Below are positions 54,390-62,983 of a DNA stretch of 64,000 nucleotides, in pieces; position 1 is the stretch's first letter; each line of letters starts with the position of its first letter. This DNA is from Undibacterium hunanense. Lineage in GTDB: Bacteria > Pseudomonadota > Gammaproteobacteria > Burkholderiales > Burkholderiaceae_D. The position numbers and the translations under genes were made by a program. The stretch lies in NCBI RefSeq assembly GCF_014284335.1, contig NZ_JACOGF010000004.1, forward strand, positions 248,001 through 312,000. The letters run 5' to 3'. The notes beneath the pieces are model-generated. The model ran no database searches. It was not told the DNA's origin and saw nothing but the letters and a program-made list of their open reading frames with translations.

Positions 54390-54779
54390 ATGTTTAATCG
54401 AAAAAGCAAAAGCACCATAGACAGCCTGATAGGCGCAACGACTGTCATCGAAGGCGACCTGATGTTCAAGGGCGGCTTGCGTATTGACGGCCATATACGT
54501 GGTAACGTCTTTGCTGACCTGGAATCATCCAGCATGCTGGTCATTTCTGAGCAGGCAACGATAGATGGCGAAGTGCGTGCCGCGCATATTGTTGTCAATG
54601 GTGTCATCAATGGACCGGTTTTCTCGTCAGAATTGCTGGAATTGCAACCAAAAGCGCAAATTTCTGGCGATGTCCACTATAAAACCCTGGAAATGCTGAG
54701 CGGTGCCGTGGTTTCTGGCAAGCTTTCGCATGATCTGGCCCAGGAGCCTGTTCTGAAACTTGCAGCGAGCAATGCATAG
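54390..54779 (+). CDS. Bactofilin family cytoskeletal protein
   Basis: A 129-residue polymer-forming protein (DUF583). The beta-helical core runs STIDSLIGATTVIEGDLMFK, GGLRIDGHIRGNV, ISEQATIDGEVRAAHIVVNG and LQPKAQISGDVHYKTLEM, with short flexible ends. Bactofilins self-assemble without nucleotides and organise peptidoglycan enzymes or polar structures. It follows the coiled-coil membrane protein gene, a possible membrane anchor. AGAGG lies before the ATG. Confidence 0.93.
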   Translation: MFNRKSKSTIDSLIGATTVIEGDLMFKGGLRIDGHIRGNVFADLESSSMLVISEQATIDGEVRAAHIVVNGVINGPVFSSELLELQPKAQISGDVHYKTLEMLSGAVVSGKLSHDLAQEPVLKLAASNA

Positions 54780-54828
54780 TTTTGATTGCGGGTCTATAAT
54801 GATGGTAACCAGTTTGAAGGAGTAATTT

Positions 54829-55179
54829 ATGAACGCTGTTGCCGAAATGCCCGCACCCATTGTTTTCACTGAAAGCGCCGCTGCCAAGGTAGCACAGCTG
54901 ATTGAAGAAGAGGGTAACCCTGACCTGAAATTGCGCGTGTTTGTGCAAGGTGGTGGTTGCTCCGGTTTTCAGTATGGTTTCACTTTTGATGAAATCACCA
55001 ATGAAGATGATACAACCATGACCAAGAATGGGGTCCATCTGTTGATTGACTCCATGAGCTACCAGTATCTGGTGGGCGCAGAAATCGATTACAAAGACGA
55101 CCTCGAAGGTGCGCAATTTGTGATCAAGAACCCGAATGCAACCACAACTTGTGGCTGTGGTTCTTCATTCTCTGCCTGA
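54829..55179 (+). CDS. erpA: Iron-sulphur cluster insertion protein ErpA
   Basis: A 116-residue A-type Fe-S carrier. The three cluster-binding cysteines are Cys44 ([12 protein letters not shown]), Cys108 and Cys110 ([11 protein letters not shown]). ErpA delivers clusters to targets such as IspG/IspH and respiratory enzymes. GAAGGAG is placed ideally before the ATG, and TATAAT at 54795 may be its -10 element. A terminator follows. Confidence 0.95.
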   Translation: MNAVAEMPAPIVFTESAAAKVAQLIEEEGNPDLKLRVFVQGGGCSGFQYGFTFDEITNEDDTTMTKNGVHLLIDSMSYQYLVGAEIDYKDDLEGAQFVIKNPNATTTCGCGSSFSA

Positions 55180-55205
55180 TTTGCCTTAGTTTTTGGCAAG
55201 CATGG

Positions 55206-55232
55206 AAAAGGACGCTGCGGCGTCCTTTTTTA
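55206..55232 (+). terminator. Rho-independent terminator after erpA
   Basis: GGACGC and GCGTCC pair around TGCG, flanked by AAAA and seven T residues. Confidence 0.85.
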
Positions 55233-55382
55233 TTTTCTGCTGACAAGTAGCGCTGCAGAAGCGCTTTGCGCACGCTGCACCTGCCGTACTTGCCCTTGCT
55301 GCAAAGTACAATGAAAAGTATTTGCGGCAATTTTCCTGAACAATTCATCACAAGACCAGCAAAGCTGATTACACTCATCTGT

Positions 55383-55414
55383 AACTCATCGCATCCCCAT
55401 TGATGCAGTGAGTT
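55383..55414. promoter_or_regulatory. Imperfect 13-bp dyad upstream of glcD
   Basis: AACTCATCGCATC and GATGCAGTGAGTT are inverted repeats with two mismatches around a 6-bp spacer, ending about 20 bp before the glcD ATG and just before its AGGAG. It may be the operator for a glycolate-responsive regulator, or an mRNA hairpin near the ribosome-binding site. Confidence 0.45.
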
Positions 55415-55433
55415 CTCATAAACAGGAGTCAGT

Positions 55434-56915
55434 ATGGAGGCAGCCACACTTGCCATATCTTCACGTCAGCAAGCACTGGTGCAGGCTTTGCGCCGGCAAT
55501 TGCCCGCACATTGCATTTTGTATGATGAAGAAGATACCCGCCCCTATGAATGTGATGGTCTGGCAGCCTATCGTCAACTGCCCATGGTAGTGACACTGCC
55601 AGAGAATGAAAGCCAGGTCATCAGCATCATCAACATCTGCCGGGAAATGCAGATTGCCATCGTGCCGCGCGGCGCAGGCACGGGCCTGTCAGGCGGTGCC
55701 ATGCCGATTGCTGATGGGCTGGTGTTATCTACCGCGAAGCTGAACCGCATTCTCAAGGTGGACGCCTATGCGCGAACTGCCGTGGTACAGCCGGGCGTGC
55801 GCAACCTGGCGATTTCTGAAGCGGTTGCCAGACACGGTTTGTATTATGCGCCCGACCCTTCGTCACAGATTGCCTGCACCATAGGCGGCAACGTGGCAGA
55901 AAATTCCGGTGGTGTACATTGCCTGAAATACGGTCTGACGGTACACAATGTGATGGCAGTGCGTGCCATCACCATGGAAGGGGACATCATTGAACTCGGC
56001 GGTGGCGCACTGGATGCCCCCGGGCTGGATTTGCTGGCGGTGTTCATCGGTTCTGAAGGCATGCTGGGCATCGTCACCGAAGTGACGGTCAGGCTGGTAC
56101 CCAAGCCGCAGACGGCACGTGTCATCATGGCTTCGTTTGATGATGTCGTCAAAGGCGGCAATGCAGTTGCCAGCGTGATCGCTGCCGGCATTATCCCCGC
56201 CGGACTGGAAATGATGGACAAGACCTCATCACGCATGGTCGAACCTTTTGTGCGTGCCGGTTACGACACCGAAGCCGAGGCGATTCTGCTATGCGAATCA
56301 GACGGTACCATAGAAGAAGTGGAAGAAGAAATAGGCCGCATGAGTACCGTGCTGGAACAGGCGGGAGCAACCGCACTGGCAGTTTCCACCAGCGAAGCCG
56401 AGCGTCTGCGTTTCTGGTCTGGCCGCAAGAATGCCTTTCCCGCAGCGGGCCGGATTTCGCCTGATTATTACTGTATGGACGGCACCATTCCGCGCAAGCA
56501 TCTGGCACGTGTCCTGATCGGTATCAGCGAAATGGAAAAGAAATATGGCCTGCGTTGCGCCAATGTTTTTCATGCCGGTGATGGCAACCTGCATCCCCTG
56601 ATTTTATTTGATGCCAATAAGGAAGGTGAATTTCATCAGGCGGAACTGTTTGGTGCCGAGATACTGGAACTGTGCGTAACGGTGGGCGGTACCATCACTG
56701 GTGAACACGGGGTCGGCATAGAAAAAATCAATTCCATGTGCGTGCAGTTTTCCAGTGAAGAAATCACCGCCTTTCTGGCATTGAAGCGGGCTTTTGATCC
56801 TGCTGCTTTATTGAACCCGGACAAAGCCATTCCTACCCTGCACCGGTGTGCGGAATATGGTCGCATGCATGTGAAAAAAGGGGCAGTGAGGTTCCCCGAT
56901 TTACCACGCTTTTAG
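55434..56915 (+). CDS. glcD: Glycolate oxidase subunit GlcD (FAD-linked)
   Basis: A 493-residue FAD-binding oxidase, the catalytic subunit of membrane-associated glycolate dehydrogenase (glycolate to glyoxylate). FAD-binding type 4 blocks are VPRGAGTGLSGGAMP, PDPSSQIACTIGGNVAENSGG and IGSEGMLGIVTEV. The C-terminal HAGDGNLHPLI and GGTITGEHGVG are typical of GlcD and D-lactate dehydrogenases. AGGAG precedes the ATG. glcE and glcF follow in order. Confidence 0.95.
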   Translation: MEAATLAISSRQQALVQALRRQLPAHCILYDEEDTRPYECDGLAAYRQLPMVVTLPENESQVISIINICREMQIAIVPRGAGTGLSGGAMPIADGLVLSTAKLNRILKVDAYARTAVVQPGVRNLAISEAVARHGLYYAPDPSSQIACTIGGNVAENSGGVHCLKYGLTVHNVMAVRAITMEGDIIELGGGALDAPGLDLLAVFIGSEGMLGIVTEVTVRLVPKPQTARVIMASFDDVVKGGNAVASVIAAGIIPAGLEMMDKTSSRMVEPFVRAGYDTEAEAILLCESDGTIEEVEEEIGRMSTVLEQAGATALAVSTSEAERLRFWSGRKNAFPAAGRISPDYYCMDGTIPRKHLARVLIGISEMEKKYGLRCANVFHAGDGNLHPLILFDANKEGEFHQAELFGAEILELCVTVGGTITGEHGVGIEKINSMCVQFSSEEITAFLALKRAFDPAALLNPDKAIPTLHRCAEYGRMHVKKGAVRFPDLPRF

Positions 56916-56953
56916 CGCTTGTTTCAAGGTCAAAAATTTATTCGGAATATGGC

Positions 56954-58018
56954 ATGCAAAGCATCGTAGAAAATTTTCGTGAGCGCATACTTGCCGCAAG
57001 CAATAGCCAGACTGCATTGCAAATCCAGGGTGGTGGCAGCAAGCGCTGGTATGGGCAGGAGTTGAAGGGCGAATTGCTGGAAACCTCGGCCTATCAGGGC
57101 ATTCTGGCCTATGACCCGACTGAACTGGTGTTGACGGCACGCAGCGGTACCCGCTTGCAGGACATTGAAGCTGCACTGGCAGAACATAATCAGATGCTGG
57201 CGTTCGAGCCACCGCATTGGGGAACCGCTGCCACCATCGGTGGGGTGGTCGCCGCAGGCTTGTCCGGCCCGCGGCGGCCCGCAGCAGGTGCGGTACGCGA
57301 TTTCGTCCTGGGTGCCAGTCTGATGGATGGCAAGGGTGACGTGCTGGAGTTCGGTGGGCAGGTCATGAAGAATGTCGCTGGTTACGATGTTTCGCGTTTG
57401 CTGACCGGTTCCATGGGCTGCCTGGGTTTGCTGCTCGATATTTCGGTCAAGGTATTGCCGCGCCCCTTTGCTGAAACCACGCTGGTGTTTGCCTTGTCTG
57501 AAGCGGATGCCATTACGCGCCTGAACCAATGGGCGGGTCAGGCACTGCCGATTTCAGGCAGTTGCTGGCATGTGGGGCGCCTGATGTTGCGCTTGTCCGG
57601 GGCGGAGGCTGCGGTACGCGCTGCCAAAGTCCGTCTGGGTGGAGAAGAGATGCAGGACGCTGCCGAATTCTGGATCAGCCTGCGTGAACAGACGCATGAC
57701 TTTTTCTCGCAGGATGAAGAACAGGGTTTGTGGCGTCTGTCCTTGCCATCGACAGCCACGCCTTTACGTTTGAGCGGCAAGTCCATGATCGAATGGGGTG
57801 GGGCGCAGCGCTGGTTATACAGCAATGAAAAACCGGAACTGATACGCCTGAATGCGCTGGCTGCGGGCGGGCATGCCTGCCTGTTCCGTGGTGGTGATAA
57901 GAGCCTGGGCGTATTTGCCCCCTTGTCTGCCCCACTGGAAAAAATTCACCAGCGCCTGAAGACGGTATTTGATCCCGCCGGGATATTCAATCCAGGTCGT
58001 ATGTACAAAGGATTTTGA
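56954..58018 (+). CDS. glcE: Glycolate oxidase subunit GlcE
   Basis: A 354-residue second FAD-domain subunit. Signature blocks are LQIQGGGSKRWYG, TLQDIEAAL-like (SGTRLQDIEAALAEHNQMLAFEPPHWG), TIGGVVAAGLSGPRRP and FGGQVMKNVAGYDVSRLL. The ATG at 56954 (MQSIVENFRERIL) is chosen by homology; the frame is open further back into glcD but that part is not family-like. It lies 38 bp after glcD and six bp before glcF. Confidence 0.95.
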   Translation: MQSIVENFRERILAASNSQTALQIQGGGSKRWYGQELKGELLETSAYQGILAYDPTELVLTARSGTRLQDIEAALAEHNQMLAFEPPHWGTAATIGGVVAAGLSGPRRPAAGAVRDFVLGASLMDGKGDVLEFGGQVMKNVAGYDVSRLLTGSMGCLGLLLDISVKVLPRPFAETTLVFALSEADAITRLNQWAGQALPISGSCWHVGRLMLRLSGAEAAVRAAKVRLGGEEMQDAAEFWISLREQTHDFFSQDEEQGLWRLSLPSTATPLRLSGKSMIEWGGAQRWLYSNEKPELIRLNALAAGGHACLFRGGDKSLGVFAPLSAPLEKIHQRLKTVFDPAGIFNPGRMYKGF

Positions 58019-58024
58019 ACGATT

Positions 58025-59290
58025 ATGCAAACCAATCTCGCTGATTTCATCAAAGATACCCGCGAAGGCAAGGAAGCCGAAGACATTTTGCGTAAATGCG
58101 TGCATTGCGGATTCTGTACTGCTACCTGTCCCACCTATCAACTGCTGGGTGATGAACTGGATGGACCGCGGGGCCGCATTTACCTGATCAAGCAGGTGCT
58201 GGAAGGCAAGCCCGCAACCGTCAAGACCCAGCAGCATCTGGACCGCTGCCTGACCTGTCGCAATTGCGAAACGACCTGTCCATCCGGGGTGCAGTATGGC
58301 CGCCTGGTGGATATTGGCCGTCAGGTGGTTGAACAGCAAGTCAGCCGTCCGCTAATGCAGCGTATCAGCCGTTCTGCCCTGAAGCAGTTATTGCCACGCA
58401 AATGGTTATTTGCACCCGCCATGAAAATGGGACAAAGCCTGCGCCCCCTGTTGCCACGCGTCCTGCAAAACAAGATACCCGCAGTGCAAGAAGCCGGAGT
58501 GTGGCCGCAGGCCGAACATGCGCGCAAGATGCTGCTGCTGGATGGTTGCGTGCAGCCATCCATGTCGCCCAACATCAATGCGGCGACGGCGCGTGTGCTG
58601 GATGCGCTGGGTGTGCAATTACAGCTTGCCCCCAAGGCTGGCTGTTGCGGCGCCATACGCCATCACCTGAATGCACAGGAAGATGGGCTGGACGACATGC
58701 GTCGCAATATTGATGCCTGGTGGCCTTACGTGGAAGCGGGCACCGAAGCCATTGTCATGACGGCATCTGGCTGTGGTGCAACCGTCAAGGAATATGGGCA
58801 TTTGCTGGCACATGATGCCACCTATGCCGGCAAGGCGAAAAGGATATCCGCGTTGACGCTGGACCTGAGCGAGATATTGCCGACATTCCAGGATGAGCTG
58901 GTACGTCGTCTGCAAGGCAGGATCAGCAAGCGTATTGCCTGGCACCCACCCTGCACGCTGCAACATGGTCAGCAGATACGTGGCAAGGTAGAAGCTTTGC
59001 TGACAGCGCTGGGCATTGATGTGCAGTTTTGTGCAGACAGTCATTTATGCTGTGGTTCTGCCGGCACGTATTCGGTATTGCAGCCGAAATTGGCCTATCA
59101 GCTGCGTGACAATAAACTGGATAATTTGCAGGCGACAGCGCCTGAGATGATTTTGTCGGCCAATATAGGCTGCATCACCCATTTGCAGTCGGGGACAGAA
59201 ACACCGGTGGCGCACTGGGTAGAATTGCTGGACCAGATGTTGACGCTTTCCCACATCGAACAGCCAGCGGTGGCAGCGGTCGCGGAGTAA
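58025..59290 (+). CDS. glcF: Glycolate oxidase iron-sulphur subunit GlcF
   Basis: A 421-residue electron-transfer subunit. Two 4Fe-4S motifs lie near the N-terminus (CVHCGFCTATCPTYQ and CLTCRNCETTCPSGV). Two Cys-rich CCG domains follow (GCCGAIRHH and LCCGSAGTYSV). It passes electrons from GlcD/E to the respiratory chain at the inner membrane. No glcC regulator or glcB malate synthase gene is adjacent. Confidence 0.96.
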   Translation: MQTNLADFIKDTREGKEAEDILRKCVHCGFCTATCPTYQLLGDELDGPRGRIYLIKQVLEGKPATVKTQQHLDRCLTCRNCETTCPSGVQYGRLVDIGRQVVEQQVSRPLMQRISRSALKQLLPRKWLFAPAMKMGQSLRPLLPRVLQNKIPAVQEAGVWPQAEHARKMLLLDGCVQPSMSPNINAATARVLDALGVQLQLAPKAGCCGAIRHHLNAQEDGLDDMRRNIDAWWPYVEAGTEAIVMTASGCGATVKEYGHLLAHDATYAGKAKRISALTLDLSEILPTFQDELVRRLQGRISKRIAWHPPCTLQHGQQIRGKVEALLTALGIDVQFCADSHLCCGSAGTYSVLQPKLAYQLRDNKLDNLQATAPEMILSANIGCITHLQSGTETPVAHWVELLDQMLTLSHIEQPAVAAVAE

Positions 59291-59366
59291 GGCAGGGTAT
59301 TGCCTTATCCGGTGCAGACTGCTGTCTGCACCGCAGGCATAAGGTATGAACGGCAGTTGACTGCCG
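59288..59366. other. Three consecutive hairpins between glcF and gpx
   Basis: Perfect inverted repeats occur one after another: TAAGGCA/TGCCTTA (59288-59307), GGTGCAGAC/GTCTGCACC (59311-59332) and CGGCAGT/ACTGCCG with a 2-nt loop (59351-59366). The first begins at the glcF stop codon. None has a U tract. They lie between convergent genes and may block read-through in both directions. Confidence 0.6.
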
Positions 59367-59401
59367 ACTGGTGTAATTGGTGCGACTGTCGCGACTGTTG
59401 A

Positions 59402-59884
59402 TTACTCGGCGAGCAATTTTTCTATGTCGCTGATCAGGTCTTGTGGTGATGTTTGTGGTGCATAGCGCTTGAATACGCTGCCATCTTTTTTGACCAGGAA
59501 CTTGGTGAAGTTCCATTTGATGGATTGGCTACCCAGCAAGCCCGGTGCCTGGGCTTTCAAATGCTGGAACAGCGGGTGCGCCTTGTCGCCATTCACATCA
59601 ATCTTGTCAAACAGGGGGAAGGTGACGCCGTAATTCTTTTCACAGAATGCGCCGATCTCGTCAGCAGAGCCCGGTTCCTGGTGGCCGAACTGATTGCAGG
59701 GAAAACCCAGCACTTCCACACCCTTGTCCCGAAACTGTTGATAAATCGCTTCCAGACCCTTGTATTGCGGCGTAAAGCCGCAATTGCTGGCCGTATTGAC
59801 GATCAGTACAACCTTGCCTGCATACTGTTTCAGATCAACTGGCTGACCCTGCAGGTTATTGGCATTGAATTCCAGCGCGCTCAT
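59402..59884 (-). CDS. Glutathione peroxidase family protein (Cys type)
   Basis: A 160-residue thioredoxin-fold peroxidase. The peroxidatic Cys35 is in VNTASNCGFTPQYKGLE, with Gln and Trp/Asn partners in GFPCNQFGHQEPG and IKWNFTKFLV. A second Cys81 (GAFCEKNYGVTFPLF) is placed like the resolving Cys of thioredoxin-dependent enzymes, so thioredoxin may be the real reductant. It overlaps the end of pilU by four bases on the same strand. Confidence 0.93.
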   Translation of the reverse strand: MSALEFNANNLQGQPVDLKQYAGKVVLIVNTASNCGFTPQYKGLEAIYQQFRDKGVEVLGFPCNQFGHQEPGSADEIGAFCEKNYGVTFPLFDKIDVNGDKAHPLFQHLKAQAPGLLGSQSIKWNFTKFLVKKDGSVFKRYAPQTSPQDLISDIEKLLAE

Positions 59885-61017
59885 ACTATCCCCAGATGTT
59901 TGGTGCCTGCTGTCAGGTCACGGTCTTTGGCGTCCTTGCCTTGCAACATGATGGCCAGGCGCAGTTCATTGACAGAATCGGCATTGCGCAGGGCATCTTC
60001 ATAGGTGATCTGGTCCGCTTCATGCAAATCAAACAGCGACTGATCGAAGGTCTGCATACCCAGTTCACGGGATTTTTTCATGATTTCCTTGATTTCATGC
60101 ACCTGGCCTTTAAAGATCAGGTCAGACACCAGCGGTGTATTGAGCATGATTTCAACCGCAGCAGCGCGGCCCTTGCGTCCTTTCAGGGGGATCAGGCGCT
60201 GGGAAATAACTGCCTTCAGATTCAGTGACAGATCCATCAGCAACTGGGCACGCCGTTCTTCCGGGAAGAAGTTGATGATACGGTCCAGCGCCTGGTTGGA
60301 ACTGTTGGCATGCAGTGTAGCCAGGCAAAGATGGCCGGTTTCTGCAAAGGCGACTGCAAAATCCATGGTTTCGCGGTCACGTATCTCACCGATCTGGATG
60401 ACATCAGGTGCCTGACGCAGGGAATTTTTCAGCGCAGCACCCCAGTCCTGGGTATCAATGCCGACTTCACGCTGGGTGATGATGCAGTTCATATGTGGAT
60501 GTACATATTCTATCGGGTCTTCGATAGTGATGATGTGGCCATAGCTATTTGCATTTCTATAGCCCAGCATGGCGGCCAGCGAAGTAGACTTACCGGAGCC
60601 GGTCGCACCCACCATGATGACCAGACCGCGTTTGGTCATGGCGATTTCTTTGAGATTGCCTGGCAGGCCCAGATCTTCCAGTTTGGGGATGGCAGTCGTA
60701 ATCGTCCGCAATACCAGGCCGACACGGCCCTGCTGCATGAAGGCCGAGACACGGAACCGCCCCATGCCTGCCGGGCTGATCGCAAAATTACATTCCTTGC
60801 TTGCTTCAAACTCTGCCGACTGCTTGTCGTTCATGATGGAGCGCGCCAGATCGACTGTATGCGCCGGTGACAAAGGCTGGTTGGACACCGGGGTGACACG
60901 GCCATCTATCTTGAAGGCCGGCGGAAAGTCTGCCGTAATAAACAAGTCAGAGCCGTTTTTGCTCAGCATCAGCTTGAGCAGATCGTGCATGAATTTGGTA
61001 GCCTGATCGCGTTCCAT
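59881..61017 (-). CDS. pilU: Type IV pilus retraction ATPase PilU
   Basis: A 378-residue hexameric ATPase, PilT-like. Walker A is GATGSGKSTSLAAML, the Asp box is IITIEDPIEYVHPHMNC, Walker B is GEIRDRETMDFAVAFAETGH and the His box is LCLATLHANSSNQALDR. The long C-terminal tail after FDQSLFDLHEADQITYEDAL distinguishes PilU from PilT. It works with PilT to retract pili. It lies downstream of pilT on the same strand with a 45-bp gap. Confidence 0.95.
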   Translation of the reverse strand: MERDQATKFMHDLLKLMLSKNGSDLFITADFPPAFKIDGRVTPVSNQPLSPAHTVDLARSIMNDKQSAEFEASKECNFAISPAGMGRFRVSAFMQQGRVGLVLRTITTAIPKLEDLGLPGNLKEIAMTKRGLVIMVGATGSGKSTSLAAMLGYRNANSYGHIITIEDPIEYVHPHMNCIITQREVGIDTQDWGAALKNSLRQAPDVIQIGEIRDRETMDFAVAFAETGHLCLATLHANSSNQALDRIINFFPEERRAQLLMDLSLNLKAVISQRLIPLKGRKGRAAAVEIMLNTPLVSDLIFKGQVHEIKEIMKKSRELGMQTFDQSLFDLHEADQITYEDALRNADSVNELRLAIMLQGKDAKDRDLTAGTKHLGIV

Positions 61018-61062
61018 GTGAATGCCGTCCTGTAATCGTTACTGTATTTGTTAATGTAATTA

Positions 61063-62106
61063 TTAACCCGGGAAATTTTCCGGGAGTTTGGCTGCAAAGC
61101 GTGCAGCACCGACAGAGATCACATTTCTGCGCACCAGATCGGTCAGGTTTTGGTCCAGTGTCTGCATGCCGACATTGCTGCCGGTCTGGATGGCCGAATA
61201 CATCTGCGCGACTTTGGCTTCCCGTATCAGGTTACGGATCGCCGGTGTGCCTATCATGATTTCATGCGCTGCCACACGACCGGAACCATCCTTGGTCTTT
61301 AGCAGGGTTTGCGAAATAACGGCCTGCAGGGATTCAGACAGCATCGAACGCACCATTTCTTTTTCTTCGGCCGGGAAAACGTCGACGATACGGTCGATGG
61401 TTTTTGCAGCAGAAGAGGTATGCAGTGTACCGAACACCAAGTGACCGGTTTCGGCGGCAGTCAAGGCCAGGCGTATGGTTTCCAGATCACGCAACTCACC
61501 CACCAGGATGGCGTCAGGATCTTCACGCAGTGCTGAACGCAGCGCGTTGTTGAAAGACATGGTGTGCGGGCCGACTTCACGCTGGTTGATCAGGCATTTC
61601 TTGGATTCATGCACGAATTCGATCGGATCTTCGACCGTCAGAATATGACCATACTCATTTTCATTGAGATGGTTGACCATGCCCGCCAGTGTCGTTGACT
61701 TACCAGAACCTGTTGGCCCTGTCACCAGCACCAGGCCGCGTGGTTTTAAGGCCAGGTCTGCAAAAATGCGTGGGGCATTCAACTGTTCCAGCGACAGGAT
61801 CTTGGATGGAATGGTACGCATAACCGCTGCCGGGCCACGTTCCTGGTTAAATGCATTCACACGGAAACGTGCCAGACCGGGGATGGAGAAGGAAAAATCG
61901 CACTCCAGCGTTTCTTCATAGGCTTTGCGCTGTGAGTCGTTCATGATGTCATAAATCAATTCATGGACATCTTTATGTTCCAGCGGTGGCAGATTGATGC
62001 GCCTGACGTCGCCATGTACCCGTATCATGGGCGGCAAACCGGAAGATAAGTGTAAATCGGAGGCATTGTTCTTGACGGAGAACGCCAGCAGTTCTGAAAT
62101 GTCCAT
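61063..62106 (-). CDS. pilT: Type IV pilus twitching motility ATPase PilT
   Basis: A 347-residue retraction motor. It starts MDISELLAFSVKNNASDLHL and has Walker A GPTGSGKSTTLAGMV, the Asp box LTVEDPIEFVHESKKC, Walker B GELRDLETIRLALTAAETGH and the PilT C-terminal region AIRNLIREAKVAQMYSAI (the AIRNLIRE motif needed for retraction). It is divergent from yggS, as in Pseudomonas. Confidence 0.97.
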   Translation of the reverse strand: MDISELLAFSVKNNASDLHLSSGLPPMIRVHGDVRRINLPPLEHKDVHELIYDIMNDSQRKAYEETLECDFSFSIPGLARFRVNAFNQERGPAAVMRTIPSKILSLEQLNAPRIFADLALKPRGLVLVTGPTGSGKSTTLAGMVNHLNENEYGHILTVEDPIEFVHESKKCLINQREVGPHTMSFNNALRSALREDPDAILVGELRDLETIRLALTAAETGHLVFGTLHTSSAAKTIDRIVDVFPAEEKEMVRSMLSESLQAVISQTLLKTKDGSGRVAAHEIMIGTPAIRNLIREAKVAQMYSAIQTGSNVGMQTLDQNLTDLVRRNVISVGAARFAAKLPENFPG

Positions 62107-62153
62107 TTATAATTCCGCTCGTGGTTATCGTTGTTGATTGCGTTATTGACTGA

Positions 62154-62169
62154 TTTTAAAGCTTTAAAA
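62154..62169. promoter_or_regulatory. Perfect 16-bp palindrome between pilT and yggS
   Basis: TTTTAAAGCTTTAAAA is symmetric with no spacer. It lies in the 160-bp divergent gap, about 50 bp from the pilT start and 100 bp from yggS, where it could regulate either gene. Confidence 0.45.
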
Positions 62170-62266
62170 ACTGGTTTTAAGGGCGATGAAGCCAACTTTA
62201 TCGCCATGGTAAGCTGTTTAAGGCAGAAATCCGCAACGAATTTGATTGATTATTGCTTCCCCGATT

Positions 62267-62983
62267 ATGTCCTCAATTTCTGACAACTTGCAAGCCGTAC
62301 TTGCGCATATCCATGCTTATGCACAGCAGAGCGGACGTGACCCCAGCCAGGTGGATTTACTGGCAGTTTCCAAAACTTTCGGTGCTGATGCCGTGCTGGA
62401 GGCTGTAGCAGCCGGGCAGCGTCGCTTTGGTGAGAATTATCTGCAGGAAGCCCTGGACAAGATACAGGCCGTGCAGGCCGCCAAGCTGGTATCGACAGCG
62501 GCATGGCCACTGGAATGGCATTTTATCGGCCCCATACAAAGCAACAAGACACGGCCAATTGCCGAACACTTTGCCTGGGTGCATTCGGTGGACCGGGAAA
62601 AAATCGCCCTGCGCCTTTCCGAACAAAGGCCTGATCATTTGCCCTCCCTGAATATTTGTCTGCAAGTCAATATTAGTGGCGAAGAAAGCAAGAGCGGTGT
62701 GTTGCCAGCAGAAGCGCTGGCCCTTGCGCAGCAGATCGCTGTCTTGCCGCGCCTCAGCTTACGCGGTTTGATGGCCGTGCCCGAAGCGAGTGACGATGAA
62801 CAGCAGCAAAGACGGGCATTTCGCCAGTTGAAAGAATTAAGCCAGTCCATACAGGCCGCCGGGATAGCACTCGACACCCTGTCCATGGGCATGAGCAGCG
62901 ATCTGCACGCCGCAATTGCAGAAGGCAGTACCATGGTGCGGGTAGGCACGGCAATCTTTGGAAACAGGAATTATGCAAAATAA
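62267..62983 (+). CDS. YggS/PLPBP family pyridoxal phosphate homeostasis protein
   Basis: A 238-residue PLP-binding barrel protein. The PLP lysine is in LLAVSKTFGADAV; FGENYLQEAL, WHFIGPIQSNKTRPIAEHF and LSMGMSSDLHAAIAEGSTMVRVGTAIFG are family signatures. It buffers PLP and affects amino acid metabolism and has no known catalytic activity. The ATG at 62267 (MSSISDNLQ) is chosen over a TTG at 62246. proC starts inside its last 11 bases. Confidence 0.94.
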   Translation: MSSISDNLQAVLAHIHAYAQQSGRDPSQVDLLAVSKTFGADAVLEAVAAGQRRFGENYLQEALDKIQAVQAAKLVSTAAWPLEWHFIGPIQSNKTRPIAEHFAWVHSVDREKIALRLSEQRPDHLPSLNICLQVNISGEESKSGVLPAEALALAQQIAVLPRLSLRGLMAVPEASDDEQQQRRAFRQLKELSQSIQAAGIALDTLSMGMSSDLHAAIAEGSTMVRVGTAIFGNRNYAK

